A stretch of DNA of 64,000 nucleotides, taken from NCBI RefSeq assembly GCF_007830635.1, contig NZ_VLLA01000022.1:62001-126000 (forward strand), written 5' to 3'. Within the stretch, counting starts at the first letter, position 1, and every line of letters begins with the position of its first letter. Below are positions 1 to 7,436 of this stretch, piece after piece. The DNA is from Bradyrhizobium huanghuaihaiense (GTDB taxonomy: Bacteria; Pseudomonadota; Alphaproteobacteria; Rhizobiales; Xanthobacteraceae). The translations under genes were made by a program, and so were the position numbers. The notes below the pieces were generated by a model. The model made no database searches. It had not been told where the DNA came from and worked only from the letters and a program-made list of their open reading frames with translations.

Positions 1-130
1 CAGCTCCGAGGTGGAGATGTTCATGGAACGCCAACTCGTTGCGGCGGCGGAAGTTTCCAGTATTTCCCGAAAGTCTAATCCTTCGCGCAAGGCGAGCGCA
101 GTCGGCACGCGCTCCCTTGGTGCGTGCAGA

Positions 131-1135
131 TCAGACGGTGCGTCGCGCCGCCATCTCCGCAGCGAGCAGCAAGGCAGCGCGGCTGGCGCCGATCGATGCG
201 ATGCCTTGTCCCGCGATGTCGTAAGCGGTGCCGTGCGCGGGCGTGCAGATCGGGAATGGAAAGCCGCCGAGCAAGGTCACGCCGCGATCAAACCCCATCA
301 GCTTCATCGCGATCTGGCCCTGGTCGTGATACATCGTCAGCACCGCATCGAAGGCGCCGCCCTTGGCGCGCAGGAATACGGTGTCGGCCGGGAACGGCCC
401 CTCGGCGGCAATGCCGTCGCGCTGCCCGGCTGCGACCACGGGCGCAATCACATCGATCTCCTCGCGGCCGAAATTGCCGCCATCGCCGGCGTGCGGGTTG
501 AGACCGGCGACCGCGATGCGCGGCCGCGCGAAACCGGCATTGCGCATGCAGGCATGGGTCAGCTTGAGCGCGCGATGAATGCGCTCGCTCGACAGATTCG
601 CAGCGACGTCTTTGAGCGGAATGTGGGAGGTGACCCGTGCGTTCCAGAGCCGGTCGAGCACGTTGAATTCGCTCGCCGGCGTCTTGAGACCGACTACCTC
701 GGCCGAGAATGCGATCTCGTCGTCATACTCGGCGCGGGCAAGTCGCATCGCCTGCTTGTTGAAGGGGGTGAAGCAGACGGCATCGACACGGCCGTCGCGG
801 CCGAGTTCGAGCGCGTGCTTGTAGTTCGCCAGGGCGAATTTGCCGCCGGCAAGCGTCGCGGTCTTCGGCTCCACGTCGTTGGGATCGAGATGGCGGAGAT
901 CGACGAACAGCGCATCGCCATGTGCCGCACGAAATTCCGTGCCCTGTCCGACCGTGGTCAGCTCCGGCGTGACGCCCGCCACGCGCGCACCCTGGTCGAA
1001 GATGCGGCGGTCACCGATCACCACGAGGCGGCAGCGGGCGCGGATGTCGTCCTGCACGACCAGCTTCGCCGTCAGCTCCGGGCTGATGCCCGCGGGATCT
1101 CCCATCGCCAGTGCAACGAGCGGCTTTGCGGTCAT
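131..1135 (-). CDS. pdxA: PdxA-family 4-hydroxythreonine-4-phosphate dehydrogenase-like protein
   Basis: The protein has 334 residues and begins MTAKPLVALAMGDPAGISPE, the typical PdxA N-terminus. Metal and substrate motifs are visible: TSHIPLKD, LNPHAGDGG followed by FGREE, and YHDQGQIAMK. The family oxidises 4-phosphohydroxy-threonine or related hydroxy acids with NAD and a divalent metal, in the cytoplasm. I chose the ATG at 1135 because it overlaps the tctA stop as ATGA, which implies translational coupling; the frame is open further upstream but without family similarity. Its place as the last gene of a transporter and CoA-ester operon, away from other vitamin B6 genes, suggests a PdxA2-like catabolic paralogue rather than the pyridoxine enzyme. 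That role is inferred; the family call is firm. Confidence 0.88.
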   Translation of the reverse strand: MTAKPLVALAMGDPAGISPELTAKLVVQDDIRARCRLVVIGDRRIFDQGARVAGVTPELTTVGQGTEFRAAHGDALFVDLRHLDPNDVEPKTATLAGGKFALANYKHALELGRDGRVDAVCFTPFNKQAMRLARAEYDDEIAFSAEVVGLKTPASEFNVLDRLWNARVTSHIPLKDVAANLSSERIHRALKLTHACMRNAGFARPRIAVAGLNPHAGDGGNFGREEIDVIAPVVAAGQRDGIAAEGPFPADTVFLRAKGGAFDAVLTMYHDQGQIAMKLMGFDRGVTLLGGFPFPICTPAHGTAYDIAGQGIASIGASRAALLLAAEMAARRTV

Positions 1136-2670
1136 ATGATCACCTTCTCCTGAACTGTCGTCTCGTTGGCGGATGGCGCGGGCTTGCGCAGCAGGCGCGC
1201 GAGCTGCAACGCGAGCGGAAGCAGCAGCAAGGCGATCCCGCCCACGATCAGGCACGTCACCAGCTTGTTCGCGAAGAAGATGCCCAGGGAGCCCTTGGAT
1301 AGCAGCATGGACTGACGGAACGCATCCTCGGCCTTGTCGCCGATCACGATCGCGAGCACGAGCGGCGCCAGCGGATAGAACAGCTTCTTGAAGAGATAGC
1401 CGACGATGCCGAAGCCGAGCATCATGACGACGTCGAGATAGGAGTTCGACACCGAATAGGCGCCGACGACGCAGATGATCACGATCAGCGGCGCGATGAC
1501 CACGAAGGGAATCCGCATCAGGGCGGCGAAGACCGGGACGGTCAGCAGCACCAGCGCGACGGCGACGATGTTGCCGACATACATCGAGGCGATCAGGCCC
1601 CAGACGAAGTCCTTCTGGTCCACGAACAACATCGGCCCGGGATTGAGGCCCCAGATCATCAGCCCGCCCATCATGACGGCGGCGGTCGCGGAGCCGGGAA
1701 TGCCGAGCGAGAGCATCGGCAAGAGCGCGCTGGTACCGGCGGCATGATCAGCCGTCTCCGGCGAGATGATGCCTTCGACCTCGCCGGTACCGAAATATCG
1801 GCCGCGGCGGGAGAAGCGGCGGGCGATGCCGTAGCTCATGAAGGAGGCCGCGGTCGGGCCGCCCGGCGTGATCCCCATCCAGCAGCCGATTGCGGCGCTG
1901 CGCAGCAGTGCAACGCTATGCCTGGGCAGGCGGCCGACGGCACGAAACACCTCGCGCCAATCGATCTTCGAGGACACGGCGCGGGCATGAAATTCCTCCT
2001 CGACCGCGACCAGGAGCTCGCCGATGCCGAACAGGCCCATGACCGCAACGACGAAGCTCACGCCCTTGACGAGTTCGTCGACCCCCATGGTGAGACGCAC
2101 GCTGCCGGACACCGTGTCGATGCCGATGGCGGCGATGGCAAAGCCGATCGCAAGCGCCACAACGGTCTTGATCGGGGCCGCACCGCCCATGCCGACGAAG
2201 CTGGCGAAGGCCAGGAAATAGACAGCAAAATACTCCGGCGGTCCGAAGGCGAGCGCGACCTGCGCCACCCAGGATGCGAGGAAGGTGATCAGGATGACGC
2301 CGATCAGCGCGCCGAACGCCGCAGAGCCGAAGGCGGTGGCGAGTGCCGTGGTCGGCCGGCCGTCGCGCGCCATCGGATAGCCGTCGAAGGTGGTCGCGAC
2401 CGAGGACGGCTCGCCCGGAATGTTGAAGAGGATCGAGGTGACGGAGCCGCCGAACAGCGCGCCCCAATACATGCTGGAGAGCAGGATGATCGCCGAGACC
2501 GGCTGCATGCCGAAGGTCAGCGGGAGAAGCAGAGACACGCCGTTCGGCGCGCCGAGCCCCGGCAGCACGCCGACGAGAATGCCGAGCAGCACACCGACCG
2601 CCATCAGCACCAGATGCGGCACCGTCACCGCGATGGTGAAACCGTGGAGGAGCTCCTGGAGATTGTCCAT
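1132..2670 (-). CDS. tctA: Tripartite tricarboxylate transporter large permease (TctA family)
   Basis: A 512-residue polytopic membrane protein of the TctA family, close to the usual 500 residues. The N-terminal half carries the family signature around VLPGLGAPNGVSLLLPLTF, followed by GALFGGSVTSILFNIPGEPSS. Many hydrophobic segments run to residue 480 and a short polar tail ends the protein. TctA forms the main channel of secondary, solute-receptor-dependent uptake of carboxylic acids across the inner membrane. A GGGGAGG ribosome site precedes the ATG. The gene lies 11 bp after tctB and its stop overlaps the pdxA-like start. Transported substrate cannot be read from the sequence. Confidence 0.95.
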   Translation of the reverse strand: MDNLQELLHGFTIAVTVPHLVLMAVGVLLGILVGVLPGLGAPNGVSLLLPLTFGMQPVSAIILLSSMYWGALFGGSVTSILFNIPGEPSSVATTFDGYPMARDGRPTTALATAFGSAAFGALIGVILITFLASWVAQVALAFGPPEYFAVYFLAFASFVGMGGAAPIKTVVALAIGFAIAAIGIDTVSGSVRLTMGVDELVKGVSFVVAVMGLFGIGELLVAVEEEFHARAVSSKIDWREVFRAVGRLPRHSVALLRSAAIGCWMGITPGGPTAASFMSYGIARRFSRRGRYFGTGEVEGIISPETADHAAGTSALLPMLSLGIPGSATAAVMMGGLMIWGLNPGPMLFVDQKDFVWGLIASMYVGNIVAVALVLLTVPVFAALMRIPFVVIAPLIVIICVVGAYSVSNSYLDVVMMLGFGIVGYLFKKLFYPLAPLVLAIVIGDKAEDAFRQSMLLSKGSLGIFFANKLVTCLIVGGIALLLLPLALQLARLLRKPAPSANETTVQEKVII

Positions 2671-2681
2671 CGGCCTCCCCC

Positions 2682-3164
2682 TCAGAATCCGAGCGCGGCG
2701 GCGAGCGCGCCGTGCGGCAGGCTGACCTGGAACATGCGCTCGAACACGACGTAGAGCGCGAGCGCCGTGGCCGCCGACATGGCCAGCGCACGCGGCACGG
2801 ACTGGTGCCTCGGGATCGCCAGCACCGCGAAGACATAGCCAGCCGAGGCGAGATACATGCCGAGCAGCGGGATGGCGGCGACGAAGATCGCGGCCGGCAC
2901 GAACAGGCCCGCGAGCCGGCGCAGCTCGAGCGGCGTGATCGCGATGCGAACGTTGGCGAGCGAGGCAGCCGGCAGCACGCCGCGCACCAGATTATAGAGG
3001 CTCCCAAGCACGATGATGATGCCGGTCAGGAACGGAAAGGTGCCGGCGTCCACCCCCGCACTCGACCAGCCGATGCCGTTGTCGAGGCTGGAGACGACGA
3101 CGGCCGCACCGAAGCTGCCGGTGAGGATGGCGGTCGCAAGCTCAAGCGCGCGGCGTGAGATCAT
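2682..3164 (-). CDS. tctB: Tripartite tricarboxylate transporter small permease (TctB family)
   Basis: A 160-residue protein with about four hydrophobic segments, the size and layout of TctB. The N-terminus contains the stretch SSAGVDAGTFPFLTGI typical of the family, where a periplasmic loop follows the first helix. TctB pairs with TctA in the inner membrane. It sits 11 bp ahead of tctA and is separated from the receptor gene by 195 bp that are mostly filled by a palindromic repeat (3202-3332). TctB sequences are poorly conserved, so the assignment leans partly on its position between TctC- and TctA-type genes. Confidence 0.9.
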   Translation of the reverse strand: MISRRALELATAILTGSFGAAVVVSSLDNGIGWSSAGVDAGTFPFLTGIIIVLGSLYNLVRGVLPAASLANVRIAITPLELRRLAGLFVPAAIFVAAIPLLGMYLASAGYVFAVLAIPRHQSVPRALAMSAATALALYVVFERMFQVSLPHGALAAALGF

Positions 3165-3201
3165 CGAGGGCTCCAGGCGAGCGGCGGACCCAGCATTGGG
3201 T

Positions 3202-3332
3202 GTCGTCCCGGCGAACGCCGGGACCCATAACCCCAGGGAGAAGTTTGACGAGGACTGGAAGCCAAGTCGGTACGACGACCACCCCTCCTCGATAAATCAC
3301 GCGGTATGGGTCCCGGCGTTCGCCGGGACGAC
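3202..3332. repeat. 131-bp palindromic intergenic repeat, family A, copy 1
   Basis: The ends are perfect 28-bp inverted repeats (3202-3229 and 3305-3332), starting GTCGTCCCGGCGAACGCCGG. Each end itself folds on the core CCCGGCGAACGCCGGG. The interior (ACCCATAACCCCAGGGAG and following) matches a second copy at 42050-42204. The element contains no coding capacity. It lies between tctC and tctB, so it would be transcribed inside the operon as a large stem-loop. Confidence 0.85.
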
Positions 3333-3359
3333 GGTGGAGATTGTGGCGCGAGCCCCGCC

Positions 3360-4352
3360 TCACTTGACGAGCCAGCCCTGCTCGCCCGCGACCTGCTTGA
3401 CGTGCTCGAGGTCCTCCTTGATGAACTTGTCGAACTCGGCGCCGGTCAGGAACGTGTCGACCTGGGAGGTCTTCTCGATGTAGTCCTTCCATTCCGGCGT
3501 TGCCTGCACCTTCTTCATCAGGTCGACGTAGAACGCGGCCTGGTCCGGCGTGACCTTGCCGGGCAACCACACGGTGCGCGGCTGCTCATATTGCTTGATG
3601 TCGAGGCCCTGCTCGACGCAGGTCGGAACATCGCTCCAGCCTTCGCTCGCGGTGACCTTGGGCCCTTGCGGCAACCGCTTGGGGCTGAACACGCACAGCG
3701 GCCGCTGCGTGCCGCCGCGCCATTGCCCGATGCTTTCGCTGGGATTGTTGACGTGGGAGTCGAGATGTCCGCCGGCGAGCTGCACGGCGGTCTCGGCGCC
3801 GCTCTTGAACGGGATGTAGGTCAGCTTGACCTTACCCGCCTTCTCGATCATGCGGGTCAGCACCTCGTCGGTGTCCTTGGACTGCGCACCGCCCATCCTG
3901 AACTCGCCCGCCGCGGCCGCCTTCAGATAGTCGCCCGCGTTCTTGTAGGGCGCGTCCTGCTTGACCCAGAGCAGGAACTCGTCCTGCGCCATCGCCGCGA
4001 TCGGGGTGAGATCGGTGTAGTTGAAGGCGACCTTGGAGACGAGCGGCTGCTGCCAGGCATTCGACGTGCCGAAGATGACCTTGTAGGGATCGCCCGCCGA
4101 GGCCTTGCCGTAGACATAGCCTTCGGCGCCGCTACCACCGCCCTTGTTGACGACGACGATCGGCTGCTCCGTCAGCTTGTGCTTGGTGATGATGTTCTGC
4201 ACCGCGCGTGCGAGATTGTCGGTGCCGCCGCCGGGGCCGGCGGTGGCGACGAACTCGATCGGCTTTTGCGGTTGCCAGGCGGCGAGCGCCGGCATGGTGC
4301 CGGCGAGCACGGTCGCGGCCGCGGAGAGCAGAAATGTTGACGTCCGACCCAT
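3360..4352 (-). CDS. tctC: Tripartite tricarboxylate transporter substrate-binding protein (TctC/Bug family)
   Basis: A 330-residue periplasmic receptor of the Bug family. Residues 1-24 form a signal peptide ending near ALAAW. The mature start QPQKPIEFVATAGPGGGTDNLAR holds the conserved Bug motif for binding a carboxylate ligand, and the C-terminal helices (around FDKFIKEDLEHVKQVA) are typical. It captures an organic acid and delivers it to TctA/TctB. The ATG at 4352 has a strong GGAGG ribosome site five bases upstream. It follows the CoA-transferase gene by 51 bp and precedes the palindromic repeat and tctB. Ligand identity is open; Bug proteins bind diverse mono- and dicarboxylates and aromatic acids. 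Confidence 0.95.
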   Translation of the reverse strand: MGRTSTFLLSAAATVLAGTMPALAAWQPQKPIEFVATAGPGGGTDNLARAVQNIITKHKLTEQPIVVVNKGGGSGAEGYVYGKASAGDPYKVIFGTSNAWQQPLVSKVAFNYTDLTPIAAMAQDEFLLWVKQDAPYKNAGDYLKAAAAGEFRMGGAQSKDTDEVLTRMIEKAGKVKLTYIPFKSGAETAVQLAGGHLDSHVNNPSESIGQWRGGTQRPLCVFSPKRLPQGPKVTASEGWSDVPTCVEQGLDIKQYEQPRTVWLPGKVTPDQAAFYVDLMKKVQATPEWKDYIEKTSQVDTFLTGAEFDKFIKEDLEHVKQVAGEQGWLVK

Positions 4353-4403
4353 GATTTCCTCCAGCTGATTTTTATCTTTTGTTCTTGTCGTATCGACGCC
4401 CGG

Positions 4404-5657
4404 TCAGGCGACGCGTTCCTCGCGTCTTTCCAGGGCCGAAACGATGGCGCCTTCTTTTTCGAGCGCTTCGATTTGTGCCTCGTCGAACCCGTATTCGGCC
4501 AGCACTTCGCGCGTATGCTCACCATAGACCGGCGCGCCGGACAGCACTTTGCCTGGGGTCTCCGAAAACTTGACGGGAAGCCCGATCGTCTTCACGGGGC
4601 CGAGCATGGAATGATCGACCTCGACCACCATCTCGCGCGCCAGCGTCTGCGGATCGCTGAGCGCCTCCAGCATGTCGTGGACGGGGCCGCACGGCACGCC
4701 TCTCTCGTCGAGTGCCGCCAGCCAATGCGCCCGCGATTGGTTGCGGAAGCGCTCGCTCAGGACCGCTTCGAGCTCCTTCAGGTTCGCCATGCGGTCGGAA
4801 CCGTTGACGAAGCGCGGATCGGCGGCGAGCTCGCTCGCGCCGAGCGCTTCCAGCATCAAGAGCCAGTGCTTCTTGTTGGCGCCGCCGACCACGAGCCAGC
4901 CGTCCGAAGCTTCGAAGGCCTGATACGGCGCGTTGAGCGGATGGGCCGAGCCCATCGCGCGCGGCGCGGTACCCGCGGCGAGTGCGATGGTGGATTGCCA
5001 ATAGGTCTGCACCAGCGCGGCCTCGTAAAGCGAGGTCTCGACCCACTGCCCCTCGCCGGTCTTGAGGCGATGGGTGTAGGCGGCCAAAATGCCCATGCTC
5101 GCGAGCAGACCGGCGGTGATGTCGGACAGCGGCGGGCCGCATTTGACGGGCGGGCCATCCGGGCGCTCGCCGGTAAAGCTCATGATGCCGCTCATCGCCT
5201 GCGCGACGAGGTCAAATCCCCTGCGGTGCTTGTAGGGGCCGGTGCGGCCGAAGCCCGACAGCGAGCAGTAGATCAGCTTTGGATACTGCTTGTGCAGATC
5301 CTCGTAGCCGAAGCCGAGGCGCTCCATGGCGCCGGGCGCGAAATTCTCGACCAGCACGTCCGCATCCGCGATCAGGCGCCGCAGCACCTGTTTGCCGCCG
5401 TCGGTCTTGAGGTCCAGCACGATGCCGCGCTTGTTGCGATTCATCATCAGGAAGGAGGCCGCCTCCTCGCCGATCTTCGGCGGCACCGAATGACGGGTGT
5501 CATCGCCGTTGGGCGATTTCTCGATCTTGATGACGTCGGCGCCCATGTCGGCGAGCATCAGGGTGCAGGTCGGCCCCGCCATCACATGGGTGAGATCGAC
5601 GACCTTGAGGCCGGCCAGCGGTCCCGAACGGCGAGAGGTGGATTGCGAACTTTGCAT
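4404..5657 (-). CDS. CaiB/BaiF family (class III) CoA-transferase
   Basis: A 417-residue family III CoA-transferase. The N-terminus GPLAGLKVVDLTHVMAGP and the nearby MLADMGADVIKIEKSPNGDD are family signatures; PPLSDITAGLLASMG holds the conserved aspartate expected to form the acyl-enzyme anhydride. These enzymes move CoA between organic acids through a covalent intermediate. I chose the ATG at 5657 (MQSSQSTSRRS) because it lies 10 bp after the crotonase stop; a longer frame to 5711 would overlap that gene. In this operon it probably activates the acid imported by the Tct transporter. Substrates are unknown, and family III members often act on oxalate, formate, carnitine, benzylsuccinate or mesaconate. 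Confidence 0.92.
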   Translation of the reverse strand: MQSSQSTSRRSGPLAGLKVVDLTHVMAGPTCTLMLADMGADVIKIEKSPNGDDTRHSVPPKIGEEAASFLMMNRNKRGIVLDLKTDGGKQVLRRLIADADVLVENFAPGAMERLGFGYEDLHKQYPKLIYCSLSGFGRTGPYKHRRGFDLVAQAMSGIMSFTGERPDGPPVKCGPPLSDITAGLLASMGILAAYTHRLKTGEGQWVETSLYEAALVQTYWQSTIALAAGTAPRAMGSAHPLNAPYQAFEASDGWLVVGGANKKHWLLMLEALGASELAADPRFVNGSDRMANLKELEAVLSERFRNQSRAHWLAALDERGVPCGPVHDMLEALSDPQTLAREMVVEVDHSMLGPVKTIGLPVKFSETPGKVLSGAPVYGEHTREVLAEYGFDEAQIEALEKEGAIVSALERREERVA

Positions 5658-5667
5658 CGGGGGCGTC

Positions 5668-6462
5668 CTATTGCCCGCGCCATTGCGGCGCGCGCTTGTT
5701 GAGGAAAGCATCGAGCCCTTCGCGAAAGTCCTGGCTCGTGTAGCACATCAGGATGAGGTCTTCGCCCTCGTCCGGGGTCAGCCGCCGTTGCAGGCGGGCG
5801 ACCGCCTGCTTGGTCGCATTCAGCGTCAGCGGCGCATGACTGGCGAGTAGCCGGGCGACCTCCTCAGTGCGCCTGTCGAGCGCTGCGATGTCGTCGACGA
5901 CCTCGCCGAGCAGTCCGACGCTCGCGGCCTCCGCGGCGTCGACCAGGCGCGCGGTGAAGATGAGATCCTTGACACGGGCGGCACCGACCAGCGCGGTGAG
6001 ACGGCTGACATTGGACATCGACAGGCAATTGCCGAGCGTCCGGGCGATGGGGAATCCGATTTTTGCTGTTTTGGTGCCGATGCGGAGGTCGCAGGCCGCG
6101 GCGATGCCGGCGCCGCCGCCAGTGCAGAAGCCGTTGATCGCGGCGATGGTCGGCACCCGGCATTGCTCGAGCGTCGTGAGCACACGGTCGATCCGGTTCT
6201 CGTAGTCGATCGCGTCCTGCGGCGTCCTGAATTCGCGGAACTGGTTGATGTCGGTGCCGGAGGCGAAGGCTTTGTCGCCAGCCCCGCGCAGCACCAGCAC
6301 CTTGATCGATTGATCGCCGTTGGCCTCCTCGCAGATCGCCGCGAGGCGCTCATACATGGCGAAAGTGAAGGCGTTGCGCGCCTGCGGGCGGTTGAAGGTG
6401 ATCCGCCCGATGCCGTCGTTGCATTCAAAAACGAGGTCGTCCGCCTCCGCAGCCAGGTCCAT
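5668..6462 (-). CDS. Enoyl-CoA hydratase/isomerase (crotonase) family protein
   Basis: A 264-residue crotonase-fold protein and the first gene of the minus-strand operon. Oxyanion-hole segments are visible at GAGDKAFASGTDINQF and GFCTGGGAGIAAACDLRIG. The segment that normally reads PE-x2-LG-x2-PG-x-GG, carrying a catalytic glutamate, here reads KIGFPIARTLGNCLSMSN, so that glutamate is absent. This argues against ordinary hydration and for another CoA-ester reaction such as isomerisation, C-C cleavage or decarboxylation. It is followed 10 bp later by the CoA-transferase. The family is certain, the reaction is not. Confidence 0.9.
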   Translation of the reverse strand: MDLAAEADDLVFECNDGIGRITFNRPQARNAFTFAMYERLAAICEEANGDQSIKVLVLRGAGDKAFASGTDINQFREFRTPQDAIDYENRIDRVLTTLEQCRVPTIAAINGFCTGGGAGIAAACDLRIGTKTAKIGFPIARTLGNCLSMSNVSRLTALVGAARVKDLIFTARLVDAAEAASVGLLGEVVDDIAALDRRTEEVARLLASHAPLTLNATKQAVARLQRRLTPDEGEDLILMCYTSQDFREGLDAFLNKRAPQWRGQ

Positions 6463-6490
6463 TTCCTCATGTCCTCTTGTTTTTTACATT

Positions 6491-6564
6491 TTTGAATGCA
6501 AAATTTGCGATTAGCAAGCCGGAACTTCCAAATTTTCACGCTTTCCGGGATTTTTGAATTCAAA
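6491..6564. promoter_or_regulatory. Paired operator candidates for the GntR regulator
   Basis: The 119-bp divergent region between the crotonase and gntR genes holds TTTGAATGCAAA at 6491-6502 and the perfect palindrome TTTGAATTCAAA at 6553-6564, with centres 62 bp apart, about six helical turns. A third near copy (TTTGAATGCAAC on the minus strand) lies at 6418-6429 inside the start of the crotonase gene. FCD-type GntR proteins bind short palindromes next to their own genes, so these are the best operator candidates. The surroundings are AT-rich, unlike the flanking genes. Confidence 0.6.
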
Positions 6565-6581
6565 CTGGAGCCACACGTCCC

Positions 6582-7247
6582 ATGCTTCACGAGGAGGTCG
6601 TCGGCCGCATCCGCGCCATCCTGCTCGACGGTGAGATCCCACCGGGCGCGCGGATTCCCGAGCGCGAGCTGTGCGAGCGGCTCGAGATCTCGCGCACGCC
6701 GCTGCGCGAGGCGCTCAAGGTGCTCGCCGCCGAAGGTCTGGTGCAGCTCCTGCCCCATCGCGGCTCGCGCGCGGCAAAGCTGACCGACAAGGACATGCGC
6801 GACCTGTTCGAGGTCTGCCAGGGCCTCGAAGCGCTCGCCGGCGAGCTCGCCTGCGAGCGCATCAGCGACGCCGAGATCGGCGCGATCGCCGCCGCGCATG
6901 ACGAGATGGTACGGCATTATCGCGAGGGCGATCTGATCCAGTACTATCGCGGCAACCGCGCCATTCACGAGGCCATCGTCGCCGCGGCCGACAATCCCGT
7001 TCTCGCGGGGCTCTATGCCTCCGTGACCGCGCGCATCCGCCGCGCGCGCTACGTCACGCCGATGACGCCGCAGCGCTGGGCGCTCGCCGTGAAGGAGCAC
7101 GAGGCGATCCTGAACGCGCTGCAGCGCCGCGACGGCGCCGGCCTCTCCCACATCCTGCGTGCGCATCTGCGCCACAAGCGCGAGGAGGTCTTGCAGGCCG
7201 GCTTTGCCGAGACCGAAGCAAACGACCTCGGCTTGCGGATCGCGTAA
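6582..7247 (+). CDS. GntR family transcriptional regulator, FCD (FadR C-terminal) subfamily
   Basis: A 221-residue regulator. Residues 1-70 form the GntR winged helix, with IPPGARIPERELCERLEISR followed by TPLREALKVLAAEGLV. Residues 80-210 form the all-helical FCD ligand domain; the His residues in RAIHEAIV, KEHEAIL and LRAHLRHKR fit its usual metal site. It is transcribed divergently from the transporter/CoA-ester operon and most likely represses it until an acid or acyl-CoA effector binds. The ATG at 6582 starts directly before the helix that begins the GntR domain. Operator candidates lie in the shared upstream region. Confidence 0.93.
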   Translation: MLHEEVVGRIRAILLDGEIPPGARIPERELCERLEISRTPLREALKVLAAEGLVQLLPHRGSRAAKLTDKDMRDLFEVCQGLEALAGELACERISDAEIGAIAAAHDEMVRHYREGDLIQYYRGNRAIHEAIVAAADNPVLAGLYASVTARIRRARYVTPMTPQRWALAVKEHEAILNALQRRDGAGLSHILRAHLRHKREEVLQAGFAETEANDLGLRIA

Positions 7248-7436
7248 GCTTTTTGCAGCGTCGATTCAGCGGACACAATCGCGACACAATCATTGATTGT
7301 TTCCTGCTCACCTGCGATCACCGCCAATCCGTTTCCTCTTGCGAGCGTGTCTGAACCAGCGCAGCATCGCACTGCTGGCCTAAGGCCGCATCACGCGCGA
7401 AAATCGCGCGGATCAAAACAGAAAATGGAGGAACGG

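Noticed and set aside
1..24. Possible start of another minus-strand gene (ATG at 24, reading MNISTSEL)
   Set aside because: Only eight codons lie in the window and no good ribosome site precedes them, so it cannot be supported.
11..1153. Long open frame of 380 codons on the plus strand
   Set aside because: It is antisense to the PdxA-like gene, shows no domain and reflects high GC at third codon positions.
5826..7175. 449-codon minus-strand frame spanning the GntR gene and the crotonase gene
   Set aside because: It is out of frame with the crotonase and antisense to gntR; its apparent length comes from chance lack of stops.
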